Positions 40,597 through 50,847 of a stretch of DNA of 64,000 nt are shown here, in pieces. The stretch spans positions 519,281 to 583,280 of the forward strand of contig JAHRYM010000002.1 in NCBI GenBank assembly GCA_020622085.1, written 5' to 3'. The stretch is from Paracoccaceae bacterium (GTDB taxonomy: Bacteria > Pseudomonadota > Alphaproteobacteria > Rhodobacterales > Rhodobacteraceae). The position numbers and the translations under genes are program-made. The notes under the pieces were generated by a model. It saw nothing but the letters and a program-made list of their open reading frames with translations, had not been told where the DNA came from and did not search any database. Each line of letters begins with the position of its first letter. Within the stretch, counting starts at the first letter, position 1.

Positions 40597-41441
40597 GTGT
40601 TGACAAAAGGGATTCACAAGGCGGGCTGAGCGTGATTCAAGCTGGTATCTGCGATGGCGACCAGCTTGGCACGAGACCTGATGTCGGACGAGGAGTGGGC
40701 ATTCCACGAGCGCTTTATCTTAGCCGTCCGCGCCCCGAACGGGCGCAAGCCACTGAACCATCGGCTTGTTCTGGATGGCATTTTCTGGATCGCGCGGACA
40801 GGTTCGCCTTGGCGGGACCTGCCTGAAGAGTCCGGCAAGTGGTCCAGCGTATACTGCCAGTTCCGGCACTGGACGCTGGCAGGATTGTGGGAGCAGATTA
40901 TGGACGCGCTTGACGAGAGCGGTTTGGTTCCCGACGCCCTGCAGATGGTCGACAGCACCGTGGTCCGCGCCATCATCAGGCAGCGGGCGCTAAAGGGGGA
41001 CTCCACGACAGGGTTTCGGCCGTTCGCGAGGTGGCTTCACGACCAAGATCCACCTCCGCGTCGACGGTGCCGGTCTCCCCATGAGGTCGAACATCACGCC
41101 GGGCCAGACATCGGACCATCCGGGCTTCGATCTGGTCATGGACGACAACCTGCCCGAGCCCTGCGTCCTGCTGGCAGACCGTGGCTATGACTCTGACAAT
41201 GTTCGCAAAACCATGGAGACGCGCAACGTCGTGCCGGTGATCCCGATGCGCAAGTCCCGCAAGCTTCGCATGGCCGTGGATCGCACCTTCTACCGGCTGC
41301 GCAACCTGGTCGAGCGCTGCTTCAACAGGCTGAAGAACGCCCGCCGCGTCGCCACCCGTTACGACAAGACCGCCGAAAGCTTCCTGGGCTTCATCAACGT
41401 CACCTGCATCCGCCTATGGCTCCGCTATTTGTCAACATGAC
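40594..41441 (+). mobile_element. IS5-family (IS427-like) insertion sequence
   Basis: Near-perfect terminal IRs GCCGTGTTGACAAA / TTTGTCAACATGAC flanked by CTAG at 40590-40593 and 41442-41445. Confidence 0.85.
40654..41440 (+). CDS. IS5-family transposase in two overlapping frames
   Basis: ORF A MATSLARDLMSDEEWAFHERFI...; ORF B GGFTTKIHLRVDGAGLPMRSNITPGQTSD...LLADRGYDSDNVRKTM; frame change near ctaAAGGGGGac (about 41000). Confidence 0.8.
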
Positions 41442-42170
41442 CTAGCGTCGTTCGTTCTTCAGAACGGTGACCGAGAGTTGCTGGACCGCTGGTTCCTGCT
41501 GCAATGCATCCGCAAGGCCTTCGCAGTCGAAGCGTCCATCATGGGAGGAAGCCAGCAGCATGTAACGCCTGAGCCCGCTGCCTCGGTCCTGGACCAGCGA
41601 AAGAGATCCCGGCGTGAATCCCTTTCTGGCGAGAATGCCCGAAAGCCGGTCCCGGTCGAAACCCTTGTCGGCGCTGACCGCGATTTCAAGCCGGATCACC
41701 GGCTTTGGCGGGGTAAGTCCCTGCACCATCCGGAACAGCACCAGAACCACCAGCGCGATCACCGTTCCGATGGTCGCCAGTTCCAGCAGGCCCGTCCCGA
41801 AGACCACCCCCAGCGCCGCCATGAGCCAGAGCGAGGCGGCCGTCGTCAGCCCCTTGACCGAAGCGCCTTCGCGGAAGATCACCCCCGCACCCAGAAACCC
41901 GATCCCGGTGATGACCGCATGCGGCATCCGCGACATGTCCGAAACGATCTGCGTGCCATAGGGCAGGACGGCCTTCCATTCGGCCATCCTCAGCGCGATC
42001 AGCGTCATCAGCGCCGAGGAAAAGCAGACCAGCGTATGCGTGCGCAGGCCGGCCGGCTTGCCGTGCAGTTCTCGCTCCGCTCCGATAAGGATGCCGGCCG
42101 CAAGGCTTCCCACAAGCGGAAGCATCAGGTCGGCATTGCGCAGCGTGGCGAGCAGGCTTTCAAATGTCAT
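41442..42170 (-). CDS. MgtC/SapB family protein
   Basis: LPLVGSLAAGILIGAERELHGKPAGLRTHTLVCFSSALMTLIA; GIGFLGAGVIFREG. Confidence 0.9.
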   Translation of the reverse strand: MTFESLLATLRNADLMLPLVGSLAAGILIGAERELHGKPAGLRTHTLVCFSSALMTLIALRMAEWKAVLPYGTQIVSDMSRMPHAVITGIGFLGAGVIFREGASVKGLTTAASLWLMAALGVVFGTGLLELATIGTVIALVVLVLFRMVQGLTPPKPVIRLEIAVSADKGFDRDRLSGILARKGFTPGSLSLVQDRGSGLRRYMLLASSHDGRFDCEGLADALQQEPAVQQLSVTVLKNERR

Positions 42171-42335
42171 CCATCAATCCCGAAGCTGGAGTCCGGCAAC
42201 CGGGGCATCCCCCCGGGGCGCGCGGCCTGTTACCGCAATCGCCCTGTTTGTGACATGGGTTTGCGAAAACGCCAACTCCCTTCCCGGTGCCACGCTCGCC
42301 GGCGTGTCATGGCTGCGCTTTCGTCGCCGCAGGCC

Positions 42336-43406
42336 TTACCGCCCCGGACGGCGGGGTGGCCGACCCTTGCCGCCATATGGAACGGCCGGATCGGGCATGT
42401 TGGCGCGGTTTTCCGTGGTCAGCTTGCGCCATCGTTCCAGCCGGGCCGGGTCAAGTGCGCCTGCCGCAACAGCCGCAAGCACGGCGCAGCCCGGTTCATG
42501 CGTGTGGGTGCAATTGCGGAACCTGCACCCTGGCGCCAGTTCGGTGATCTCGGCGAACAGGATGTCGATGCCCGCCGCACTGTCGCTGACATGCAGCGTG
42601 CGCATCCCCGGGGTGTCGATCACCCAGCCGCCGCCCCGGATGGGATGGAGCGAGCGCGAGGTCGTGGTATGGCGGCCTTTTGCGTCGTCCTCGCGGATGC
42701 CGCCCGTCGCCTGCGCGGTGTCCTCATCATGTCCGGCCAGCGTGTTCAGCAGCGTCGACTTGCCCACGCCCGAAGATCCGAGCAAGGCCACCGTCCGCCC
42801 CTGCCCGCACCATGGCGCCAGCATCGCCACCGCCTCGGGCGACTTGCCGTTCAGTGTGACAACCGGCAGGTCACGTTGCAGGGCCGCGGCCTGCGCCCGG
42901 AAGGGTTCGGCATCGGCCACCTGATCGGCCTTGCTGAGCACGATGACCGGGTCGATGCCGGCCTCGTTCGCCAGGGCAAGGTATCGCTCCAGCCGGGCCG
43001 GATTGAAATCGGCGTTGCAGGAGGTGACGATGAAAAGTGTGTCGATATTCGCGGCGATCAGTTGCGGGGGCCGGGTGCCCTCGGGGCGGCGCTGCACCAC
43101 CGATCTGCGATCGAGCAGCCGGCGCAGCATGCGGGTTTCAGGGTCAACCAGGATCCAGTCGCCCACCGCAAGATCGCCGGCACCGATCTGCGGGGGCAGT
43201 TGCAACTGGACGCGACCTTCAACGCCGACCGCACCAACCCGCGCGCGGTGAACCCTTGCCACACGCAGCGCGACAAGACCATCGTCCTCGGGCTCCAGTT
43301 GTCGGGCAAAGAAATCGGACCAGCCAAGGGCCGACAGGGAAGGGAATGCTGGGCGGTCACTGTCTGTCACGACCGGATCTGTGGCGCTGGCCGGCACAAG
43401 ACGCAA
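42336..43406 (-). CDS. rsgA: ribosome small subunit-dependent GTPase A
   Basis: Circularly permuted GTPase motifs VLSKADQ, LLGSSGVGKSTLLNTL, VIDTPGMR; Cys/His zinc site CRFRNCTHTHEPGC. Confidence 0.92.
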   Translation of the reverse strand: MRLVPASATDPVVTDSDRPAFPSLSALGWSDFFARQLEPEDDGLVALRVARVHRARVGAVGVEGRVQLQLPPQIGAGDLAVGDWILVDPETRMLRRLLDRRSVVQRRPEGTRPPQLIAANIDTLFIVTSCNADFNPARLERYLALANEAGIDPVIVLSKADQVADAEPFRAQAAALQRDLPVVTLNGKSPEAVAMLAPWCGQGRTVALLGSSGVGKSTLLNTLAGHDEDTAQATGGIREDDAKGRHTTTSRSLHPIRGGGWVIDTPGMRTLHVSDSAAGIDILFAEITELAPGCRFRNCTHTHEPGCAVLAAVAAGALDPARLERWRKLTTENRANMPDPAVPYGGKGRPPRRPGR

Positions 43407-43460
43407 GCCTTTCGTTTCAGCACCCGTCCGAAGAACGGTCGACCAGCCCGGGCGCGGCCG

Positions 43461-43982
43461 TCAGCGAACCAGCGCCTGCACGTCATCGGCGTTCCGGCCA
43501 AGGCTGATGTAATGCCGGCGGGTCGCCTCGATCTTGGTGAAGACATCGTCATAGCCCTCGGCATGTCCATGGGCATCGACATAGACATAGACATAACCGC
43601 CGGTGACATGGAACAGCGCCAGCATTTCCTCGACATCATCCGCAAGCACAAGCGTATGCGTCTGTCCGGGTGGGTCGAAGGCGTAGCTGCCCGGAATCGC
43701 TTCCCAATCATGTTCCAGATAACGCCAGCGGCCGCGCAGGGTGAAAGTGTGAACCGCCCCGGCATGGCGGTGACGGGGCATCGTCCCGCCTTCGCTCACG
43801 CGCAGCAGGTTGACGTAGAAGCCCTGGCTTGCACAAAGCAGCAGTGGGCGGAACCAAACGCCGGGTGCCTGCGGAACCCAAAGCCCGGCATCCCGTTCCG
43901 GATTCAATGCCTCGGGCAGGAACAGCCCCGGATGGACGGGTGCGCCTTGCGGCGTGGTGATTGGCGGATCAAGCGTTGTCAT
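43461..43982 (-). CDS. cupin protein, 2,4'-dihydroxyacetophenone dioxygenase-like
   Basis: RVSEGGTMPRHRHAGAVHTFTLRGRWRYLEHDWEAIPGSYAFDPPGQTHTL. Confidence 0.75.
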   Translation of the reverse strand: MTTLDPPITTPQGAPVHPGLFLPEALNPERDAGLWVPQAPGVWFRPLLLCASQGFYVNLLRVSEGGTMPRHRHAGAVHTFTLRGRWRYLEHDWEAIPGSYAFDPPGQTHTLVLADDVEEMLALFHVTGGYVYVYVDAHGHAEGYDDVFTKIEATRRHYISLGRNADDVQALVR

Positions 43983-44193
43983 CGGCCCCCCTCCTGCATT
44001 TTCCGGTCGTCAGCAAATGGATCCTGCGCGATGCCAGCGACGCGGCCATGCCGCAAGGCTCGCCCTGCGGGCACGCAGAGATGTCGCCCGGTGATCACTC
44101 CCCTTCACACTGGCCATAACGCCACATCCGAACGGCAGTTCCATCTGTTGCTGCGGACTTTCTCTGCCGGCGCTCTTGGGCTATCCCAAGGAC

Positions 44194-45252
44194 ATGGCCA
44201 TCACCCTCACTTCCCTGACCGAGCTTGCGACCCTGGGGTTCGACGACATCATCGACGCCCGGGCGCCGTCCGAATACCTTGACGACCATATCCCCGGCGC
44301 GATCAGCCTGCCGGTGCTGGATGATGACGAACGCGCCCGTGTCGGCACGATCTACAAGCAGGTTTCGCCCTTCACCGCACGCAAGGTCGGCGCCGCGCTG
44401 GTGGCGCGGAACGTGGCGGCGCATCTGGAAGGGCCGCTGGCCGACAGGACCGGCGGCTGGCGGCCGCTCGTCTATTGCTGGCGCGGGGGGCAGCGGTCGG
44501 GGTCTTTCGCCACGATCCTGTCGCAGGTCGGCTGGCGGGTCGAAACGCTGGCCGGCGGCTACAAGGCCTGGCGCGGGCTGGTGGTGAAGGCGGTCTATGA
44601 CGATCCCTTCCCCGCGCCGGTGATCGTGCTCGATGGCAATACCGGGTCGGCCAAGACCGAGGTTCTGAACCTTCTGCCCGCGCGCGGGGTGCAGGTGATC
44701 GACCTTGAGGGGATGGCAAACCATCGCGGTTCGGTCTTCGGATCCTTGGGCGCCCAGCCCAGCCAGCGCAGTTTCGAGGCGCGGCTGGCCATGGCGATGG
44801 CGGGGCTGGATCCGGCCCGCCCGGTGGTGGTCGAGGCCGAAAGCGCCAAGGTCGGCCAGTGTCGCTTGCCGCCGAAGCTTTGGCGCGCGATGTGCGACGC
44901 GCCCCGGATCAGCATCGATGCCCCGCGCGAGGAGCGCGCCGCCTACCTGGTCCGGGCCTACGCCGACCTGACCTCGAGCCCCGGGCGGCTGGCCCGGACC
45001 ATCGACGGGTTGCGCCCCTTCCATGCGGCCGAACTGATCGCCAACTGGCAGGCGATGGCGGCAGCCGGGGATTACCTGTCGCTGGCCGATGGGCTGATGC
45101 AGGCGCATTACGACCCGCGCTACAACCGCCACCGCAGCCGCATGGCGGCCCCCGTCACCGGAATTGCGGCGCCAAGCCTTGCGCATGATGCGCTGCCCGC
45201 ACTGGCCGACCATCTGGCCGACCATCTGGCCGAGGCGGTGCGTTTGCGCTAG
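44194..45252 (+). CDS. mnmH: tRNA 2-selenouridine synthase
   Basis: Rhodanese IIDARAPSEYLDDHIPGAISLPVLDDDERARVGTIYKQ, VYCWRGGQRSGS, P-loop LDGNTGSAKTEVL. Confidence 0.93.
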   Translation: MAITLTSLTELATLGFDDIIDARAPSEYLDDHIPGAISLPVLDDDERARVGTIYKQVSPFTARKVGAALVARNVAAHLEGPLADRTGGWRPLVYCWRGGQRSGSFATILSQVGWRVETLAGGYKAWRGLVVKAVYDDPFPAPVIVLDGNTGSAKTEVLNLLPARGVQVIDLEGMANHRGSVFGSLGAQPSQRSFEARLAMAMAGLDPARPVVVEAESAKVGQCRLPPKLWRAMCDAPRISIDAPREERAAYLVRAYADLTSSPGRLARTIDGLRPFHAAELIANWQAMAAAGDYLSLADGLMQAHYDPRYNRHRSRMAAPVTGIAAPSLAHDALPALADHLADHLAEAVRLR

Positions 45253-45297
45253 ACCGGCGCCGACCAGGGGAAGCCCCGCCTGACCGGAGAAATGCGC

Positions 45298-46368
45298 ATG
45301 ACCGTGATCCCGCCCCTGCCCGCCGATGAACCGCGCCTGACCTCGCTGTCGCATGGCGGCGGCTGCGGCTGCAAGATCGCGCCCGGCGTGCTGTCGGGCA
45401 TCCTGCGCGGCACCTCGGCCCTGCCGGTCCCCGAGGCGCTGCTGGTGGGGATCGAAACGTCGGACGATGCGGCGGTCTACCGGCTGAACGACCATCAGGC
45501 GCTTGTGGCGACGACCGATTTCTTCATGCCCATCGTCGACGACCCGCTGGATTTCGGCAAGATCGCCGCCACCAATGCGCTGTCGGATGTCTATGCGATG
45601 GGCGGCACCCCGATCATGGCGCTGGCGCTGGTCGGGATGCCGATCAACACGCTGTCGATCGGGACGATCGGCCGGATCCTGGAAGGCGGGGCCGAGGCCT
45701 GCCGCGCCGCGGGCATTCCCATCGCGGGTGGCCATACCATCGATTCGGTCGAGCCGATCTATGGCCTTGTGGCGCTGGGGCTGGTCGATCCGGCCAACCT
45801 GAAGCGCAACGCCGATGCCCGGCCGGGCGACGTGCTGGTGCTGGGCAAGCCCATTGGCGTCGGCGTCTTTTCCGCCGCGCTGAAGAAGAACGCGCTAGGG
45901 CCGGAGGGTTACGCCCGCATGATCGCGGCAACGACGCGACTGAACACTCCGGGCCCCGATCTGGCACGGCTGGCGGGCGTTCACGCGATGACCGATGTGA
46001 CGGGCTTTGGCCTTGCCGGCCATGCGCTGGAAATGGCGCGGGGGTCGGGGTGTGACCTGCATCTGGACTGGGGTGCGGTGCCGCTTCTGCCCGGCGCGCG
46101 CGCGCTGGCGGGACAGGGGTTCATCACCGGCGCCTCGGGGCGGAACTGGGCCAGCTATGGCGCCGAGGTCAGCCTGTCCGAGGGTTTCGCGCCCGAGGAT
46201 CGCGCATTGCTGTCCGATCCGCAGACCAGCGGCGGGCTTCTGGTGTCTTGCGCGGCGGATGCGGTCGATGCGGTCATGTCGGCGTTCCACCGCCGCGGGT
46301 TCACGGATGCCGCGATCATCGGTCGCGTGACCGCGCCGGCAGAAACGCCGCGCCTCATCCTCGGCTGA
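45298..46368 (+). CDS. selD: selenide, water dikinase (Cys form)
   Basis: LTSLSHGGGCGCKIAPGVLSGIL; TDFFMPIVDDPLDFGKIAATNALSDVYAMGG; adjacent to mnmH. Confidence 0.95.
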   Translation: MTVIPPLPADEPRLTSLSHGGGCGCKIAPGVLSGILRGTSALPVPEALLVGIETSDDAAVYRLNDHQALVATTDFFMPIVDDPLDFGKIAATNALSDVYAMGGTPIMALALVGMPINTLSIGTIGRILEGGAEACRAAGIPIAGGHTIDSVEPIYGLVALGLVDPANLKRNADARPGDVLVLGKPIGVGVFSAALKKNALGPEGYARMIAATTRLNTPGPDLARLAGVHAMTDVTGFGLAGHALEMARGSGCDLHLDWGAVPLLPGARALAGQGFITGASGRNWASYGAEVSLSEGFAPEDRALLSDPQTSGGLLVSCAADAVDAVMSAFHRRGFTDAAIIGRVTAPAETPRLILG

Positions 46369-46405
46369 CCGCGCGTCAGAGCGTCAGAGCGTCAGAGCGT
46401 CCCGA

Positions 46406-47491
46406 TCAGAGTGTTTCGGTTACCTTGCGCAAGTGTGGCGGCAGGTCGGGGTCAAACCCCCGGCGGCGGGCCAGCCCTTCGATGAAGCCATAGAAGCCCG
46501 CGATCAGCACCAATGGCGCCACCAGCGGATGCAGCCCCGGCACGCTGGGCAGCGTCGTCGCACCGCCAACCTCGGCCCCGGTCAGGAAGACATCGGCCCC
46601 CTGCGCCACCAGCCGCTCGACCGTGGCGACAAGCTGCGGCAGCGCCGCATCCTGAACCCCCAGCGCCAGCACCGGGAAACCGGCCTGAACGATGGCCGAT
46701 GGTCCATGCAGCACCTCGGCGGCGCTGTAGGCTTCGGCATGAACGCCCGAGGTTTCCTTGAACTTCAGCGCGGCCTCGCTGGCAATGGCAAAGCCCGGCC
46801 CGCGGCCAAGGACAAAGGCCGAATGCGCCCGCGCCAGACGGTCCGACAGCGGGCCCCAGTCCAGCGCGACCGCCTGCGCCAGCGCATCCGGCAGGCCGGC
46901 CACGGCATCGCGCAGGGCATCGTCCTCTTGCCATTCGGCCAGCAGCGCAAGCCCCGCCAGAACCGAGATCACAAAGGTCTTGGTGGCGGCAACGCTGTGT
47001 TCGGCGCCCGCGCGCAGCGGCAGTCCATGGGCCGAGGCTGCGGCCATCGGCCCGTCTTCATGGTTGGTGATGGCGATGGTCAGCGCGCCGCCTTCGGCCG
47101 CCATGCGCATCAGTTCGACAATGTCGGGGCTGCGGCCCGATTGCGACACGCCGATGCAGACGGCCTGCGCCAGTTTCAGCTTGCGCTTGTAGATCGAGGC
47201 GACCGAGGGGCCGACCGAGGCCACCGGCACGCCCGCCTCAAGCTCGATCGCATATTTCAGATAGGTGCAGGCATGGTCGGACGACCCGCGCGCAACGGTG
47301 GCGATCAGCGCCGGATCCTTGGCCCTGAGCGCCGTCGCCGCCGCCAGAACCTTGCCCCGCGAAAGCTCGAGGAAGCGTGCGGCTGCAACCGGGATTTCCG
47401 CGACCTCGCGCGCCATGTGGCTTCTGCCGGCGCCCGGAGGGGCCTTGTCGCCCACCTTCTTGTCGCCCGCCTTGTGGTCAGGTGCCATCTG
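46406..47491 (-). CDS. SIS domain sugar isomerase/aminotransferase-like protein (AgaS/GlmS C-terminal type)
   Basis: TVARGSSDHACTYLKYAIEL, CIGVSQSGRSPDIVELM, SVAATKTFVISVLAGL, HGPSAIV. Confidence 0.8.
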   Translation of the reverse strand, partial: QMAPDHKAGDKKVGDKAPPGAGRSHMAREVAEIPVAAARFLELSRGKVLAAATALRAKDPALIATVARGSSDHACTYLKYAIELEAGVPVASVGPSVASIYKRKLKLAQAVCIGVSQSGRSPDIVELMRMAAEGGALTIAITNHEDGPMAAASAHGLPLRAGAEHSVAATKTFVISVLAGLALLAEWQEDDALRDAVAGLPDALAQAVALDWGPLSDRLARAHSAFVLGRGPGFAIASEAALKFKETSGVHAEAYSAAEVLHGPSAIVQAGFPVLALGVQDAALPQLVATVERLVAQGADVFLTGAEVGGATTLPSVPGLHPLVAPLVLIAGFYGFIEGLARRRGFDPDLPPHLRKVTETL

Positions 47492-47741
47492 CGCAGTCCT
47501 TTCGCCCCGGGCATCAGCCCCCATGATGCCCGAACCGCACCGGATGGGAAGCGTGAAAAACCCGCGCCCTGCACCGCCCTCTCCGCGCTGCCACGACACC
47601 GCTTTACACCTTGGCTGATCTTGGCACTATGTCAGCAGCAGCGCCGGCGGACGGGCCGGTATCCGTTTGGACCTGCACCATGCAAATTGATGAAGTGATT
47701 TTCAACAAGGGCCCGAAGTGGCCCGCCAATGGGAGACAGAC

Positions 47742-48992
47742 ATGACCCGCACGCTCCGCATCACGCTTCTGGCCAGCACCCTGCTGTCCGGCGCCGCCCA
47801 GGCCCAGGACGTGACGCTGACCATCGAAAGCTGGCGCAACGATGACCTGACCATCTGGCAGGACAAGATCATCCCCGCCTTCGAGGCGGCAAACCCCGGG
47901 ATCAAGGTGGTCTTTGCCCCCTCGGCGCCGGCCGAATACAACGCGGCCCTGAATTCCAAGCTTGATGCCGGGTCTGCGGGTGACCTGATCACCTGCCGCC
48001 CATTCGACGCCTCGCTCGAACTTTACAAGAAGGGCCAGCTGGCCGACCTGACAGGGCTCGGGTCGATGGCGAACTTTACCGATGTCGCCAAATCCGCCTG
48101 GCAGACGGATGACGGCGCGGCGACCTTCTGCGTGCCGATGGCCTCGGTGATCCACGGTTTCATCTACAATGCCGACGCCTTCGACACGCTGGGAATTTCC
48201 GTGCCGAAGACCGAGGCCGAATTCTTTGCCACGCTCGACAAGATCAAGGCGGACGGCACCTTCATTCCGATGGCGATGGGCACCAACGACCAGTGGGAAG
48301 CCGCAACCATGGGCTACCAGAACATCGGGCCGAACTACTGGAAGGGCGAGGAGGGCCGCAAGGCGCTGATCGCGGGCACGCAGAAGCTGACCGACGAGCC
48401 CTGGGTAGCCCCCTATCGCCAACTGGCGAAATGGAAGGACTATCTGGGCGACGGCTTCGAGGCGCAGACCTATCCCGACAGCCAGAACCTGTTCACGCTG
48501 GGCCGCGCCGCGATCTATCCGGCCGGGTCGTGGGAGATCTCGGGCTTCAACACCCAGGCGCAGTTCAGGATGGGTGCCTTCCCGCCGCCCGTTCAGGCCG
48601 AGGGTGATACCTGCTACATTTCCGACCACACCGACATCGCCCTGGGCCTGAACGCAAAAAGCGCGCACCCCGACGAGGCGAAGATGTTCCTTGAATGGGT
48701 TGGCTCGGCCGAATTCGCCAAGCTTTACGCCAATGCCCTGCCGGGGTTCTTCTCGCTTAACTCGACGGCGGTCGAGATGGATGATCCGCTGGCCAGGGAA
48801 TTCGTGAGCTGGCGTGAAAAATGCCAACCCACGATCCGGTCTACCTACCAGATCCTGTCGCGCGGCACGCCGAACCTGGAAAACGAGACCTGGAACGCCA
48901 GTGCCAATGTGATCAAGGGCACCGAGACGCCCGAGGCGGCGGCCAAGCGCCTGCAGGAGGGCCTGGAGAGCTGGTACAAACCCGCTGAGTGA
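47742..48992 (+). CDS. ABC transporter extracellular sugar-binding protein
   Basis: Signal peptide then VTLTIESWRNDDLTIWQDKIIPAFEAANPGIKVVF. Confidence 0.9.
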   Translation: MTRTLRITLLASTLLSGAAQAQDVTLTIESWRNDDLTIWQDKIIPAFEAANPGIKVVFAPSAPAEYNAALNSKLDAGSAGDLITCRPFDASLELYKKGQLADLTGLGSMANFTDVAKSAWQTDDGAATFCVPMASVIHGFIYNADAFDTLGISVPKTEAEFFATLDKIKADGTFIPMAMGTNDQWEAATMGYQNIGPNYWKGEEGRKALIAGTQKLTDEPWVAPYRQLAKWKDYLGDGFEAQTYPDSQNLFTLGRAAIYPAGSWEISGFNTQAQFRMGAFPPPVQAEGDTCYISDHTDIALGLNAKSAHPDEAKMFLEWVGSAEFAKLYANALPGFFSLNSTAVEMDDPLAREFVSWREKCQPTIRSTYQILSRGTPNLENETWNASANVIKGTETPEAAAKRLQEGLESWYKPAE

Positions 48993-49088
48993 CCCGCTGC
49001 GGAAAGGCCGGACCGGGGGAGTCATTCCCCCGGACCCCCTCGGGATATTTTCACCAAGGCGAAAGGCCGTCAGTAAAGGAGCGTAAAG

Positions 49089-49997
49089 GTGCGCCTGAGG
49101 CCCCATGTCATCGTTTTTCTGGCACCGGCGGTGGTGGTCTATACCGCGCTGATGATCCTGCCACTGATCGGGACGCTGAACCTTGCGCTGTTCAGCCGCG
49201 CGCCGGATGGCGGAGCGGTGTTTTCGGGCCTGCGGAATTTTGCCACGCTGTTTGGCGATCCGCGCTGGTCGGGCGCCTTCTGGAATGCGCTGGCGAACAA
49301 CGCCTGGTTCTTCCTGATCCACATGCTGGTGCAGAATCCGGTGGGTATCATGCTGGCGGCGCTGTTATCGTCGCCGCGCCTGCGGATGGCGGCCTTCTAC
49401 CGCACGGCGATCTTCGTGCCGACGATCCTGAGCTTCGTGATCGTGGGATTCGTCTGGAAGCTGATCCTGTCGCCGATCTGGGGGATCGCGCCGGGGATGC
49501 TCGATGCCGTCGGGCTGAAGGCGCTGTTCGCGCCCTGGCTTGGGAAAGAGGAATATGCGCTGACGGCGCTGGCGCTGATTTCGGTCTGGCAGTTCGTCGG
49601 CATCCCGATGATGCTGATCTATGCGGCGCTGCTCTCGATCCCGGATACGGTGATCGAGGCGGCGGAAATGGACGGGGTCACGGGCTGGTCGCAGTTCTGG
49701 AAGATCAAGCTGCCGCTGATCCTGCCATCTATAGGGATCGTGTCGATCCTGACGTTCGTGGGCAACTTCAACGCCTTCGACCTGATCTATGTGGCACAGG
49801 GCGCGCTGGCGGGGCCGGATTTTTCCACCGATATCCTCGGCACCTTCCTTTACCGGACCTTCTTCGGCTTCCAATTGCAGATCGGCGATCCGCACATGGG
49901 CGCTGCCATCGCAACCGCCATGTTCGCCATCATCCTCCTGGGGGTCTGCATCTATCTGTTCGCCGTCCAGTCAAGGATGCGCCGCTATGAATTCTGA
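49089..49997 (+). CDS. sugar ABC transporter permease (MalF-type)
   Basis: MRLRPHVIVFLAPAVVVYTALMILPLIGTLNLALF; EAAEMDGVTGWSQFWKIKLPLILPSI EAA loop. Confidence 0.9.
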   Translation: MRLRPHVIVFLAPAVVVYTALMILPLIGTLNLALFSRAPDGGAVFSGLRNFATLFGDPRWSGAFWNALANNAWFFLIHMLVQNPVGIMLAALLSSPRLRMAAFYRTAIFVPTILSFVIVGFVWKLILSPIWGIAPGMLDAVGLKALFAPWLGKEEYALTALALISVWQFVGIPMMLIYAALLSIPDTVIEAAEMDGVTGWSQFWKIKLPLILPSIGIVSILTFVGNFNAFDLIYVAQGALAGPDFSTDILGTFLYRTFFGFQLQIGDPHMGAAIATAMFAIILLGVCIYLFAVQSRMRRYEF

Positions 49998-50847
49998 GCG
50001 ACCGGCCCTGCTTCTTGCCCGGCATTCCGTCTTTCGCGGCCTTGCCGCCCATGCGGTGCTGATCACCTATACGATCATCGCGCTGTTTCCGGTCTTCGTC
50101 ATCGTGATCAACAGCCTGAAGTCGCGCCGTGCGATCTTTGCCGATCCGCTGGCCTTGCCGGGGCCGGCGAATTTCGACCTGGTGGGATATGTGACAGTGC
50201 TCGAGCAGGGGAATTTCTTCCGGTATTTCCTGAACTCGCTCACGGTGACCGGGGCAAGCCTGTTCTTCGTGCTTCTGTTCGGCGCAATGGCGGCATTCGC
50301 GCTGAGCGAATACCGCTTCCGGGGCAATACGCTGATGGGGCTTTATCTTGCGCTGGGGATCATGGTTCCGATCCGGCTGGGGACGGTGGCGATCCTGCAG
50401 ATGATGGTGGCCTCGGGGCTGGTGAACACGCTTCTCGCGCTGATCCTCGTCTATACCGCGCAGGGGTTGCCGCTGGCGATATTCATCCTGGCGGAGTTCA
50501 TGCGCGGGGTGTCGAGCGACCTGAAGAACGCCGGGCGGATCGACGGGCTGTCGGAATACACGATCTTTTTCCGCCTGGTGCTGCCCCTGGTCCGGCCGGC
50601 GCTGGCAACGGTGGCGGTATTCACCCTGATCCCGATCTGGAACGACCTGTGGTTCCCGTTGATCCTCGCGCCGTCCGAGGCGACCAAGACCGTGACGCTG
50701 GGCGCGCAGGTCTTCATCGGGCAGTTCGTCACCAACTGGAACGCGGTTCTGGCGGCGCTGAGCCTTGCCATCGTTCCGGTGCTGGTGCTTTACCTGATCT
50801 TCTCGCGCCAGCTGATCCGTGGCATCACCGCAGGAGCCGTGAAATGA
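49988..50847 (+). CDS. carbohydrate ABC transporter permease (MalG-type)
   Basis: FPVFVIVINSLKSRRAIFADPLALP; DGLSEYTIFFRLVLPLVRPALATV. Confidence 0.9.

Noticed and set aside
41478-44282. 934-aa plus-strand ORF
   Set aside because: Antisense to mgtC, rsgA and the cupin gene, which have clear family motifs; GC-rich shadow ORF.
45298-46368. Selenocysteine-containing SelD
   Set aside because: The catalytic codon is TGC (Cys) and no in-frame TGA is present.
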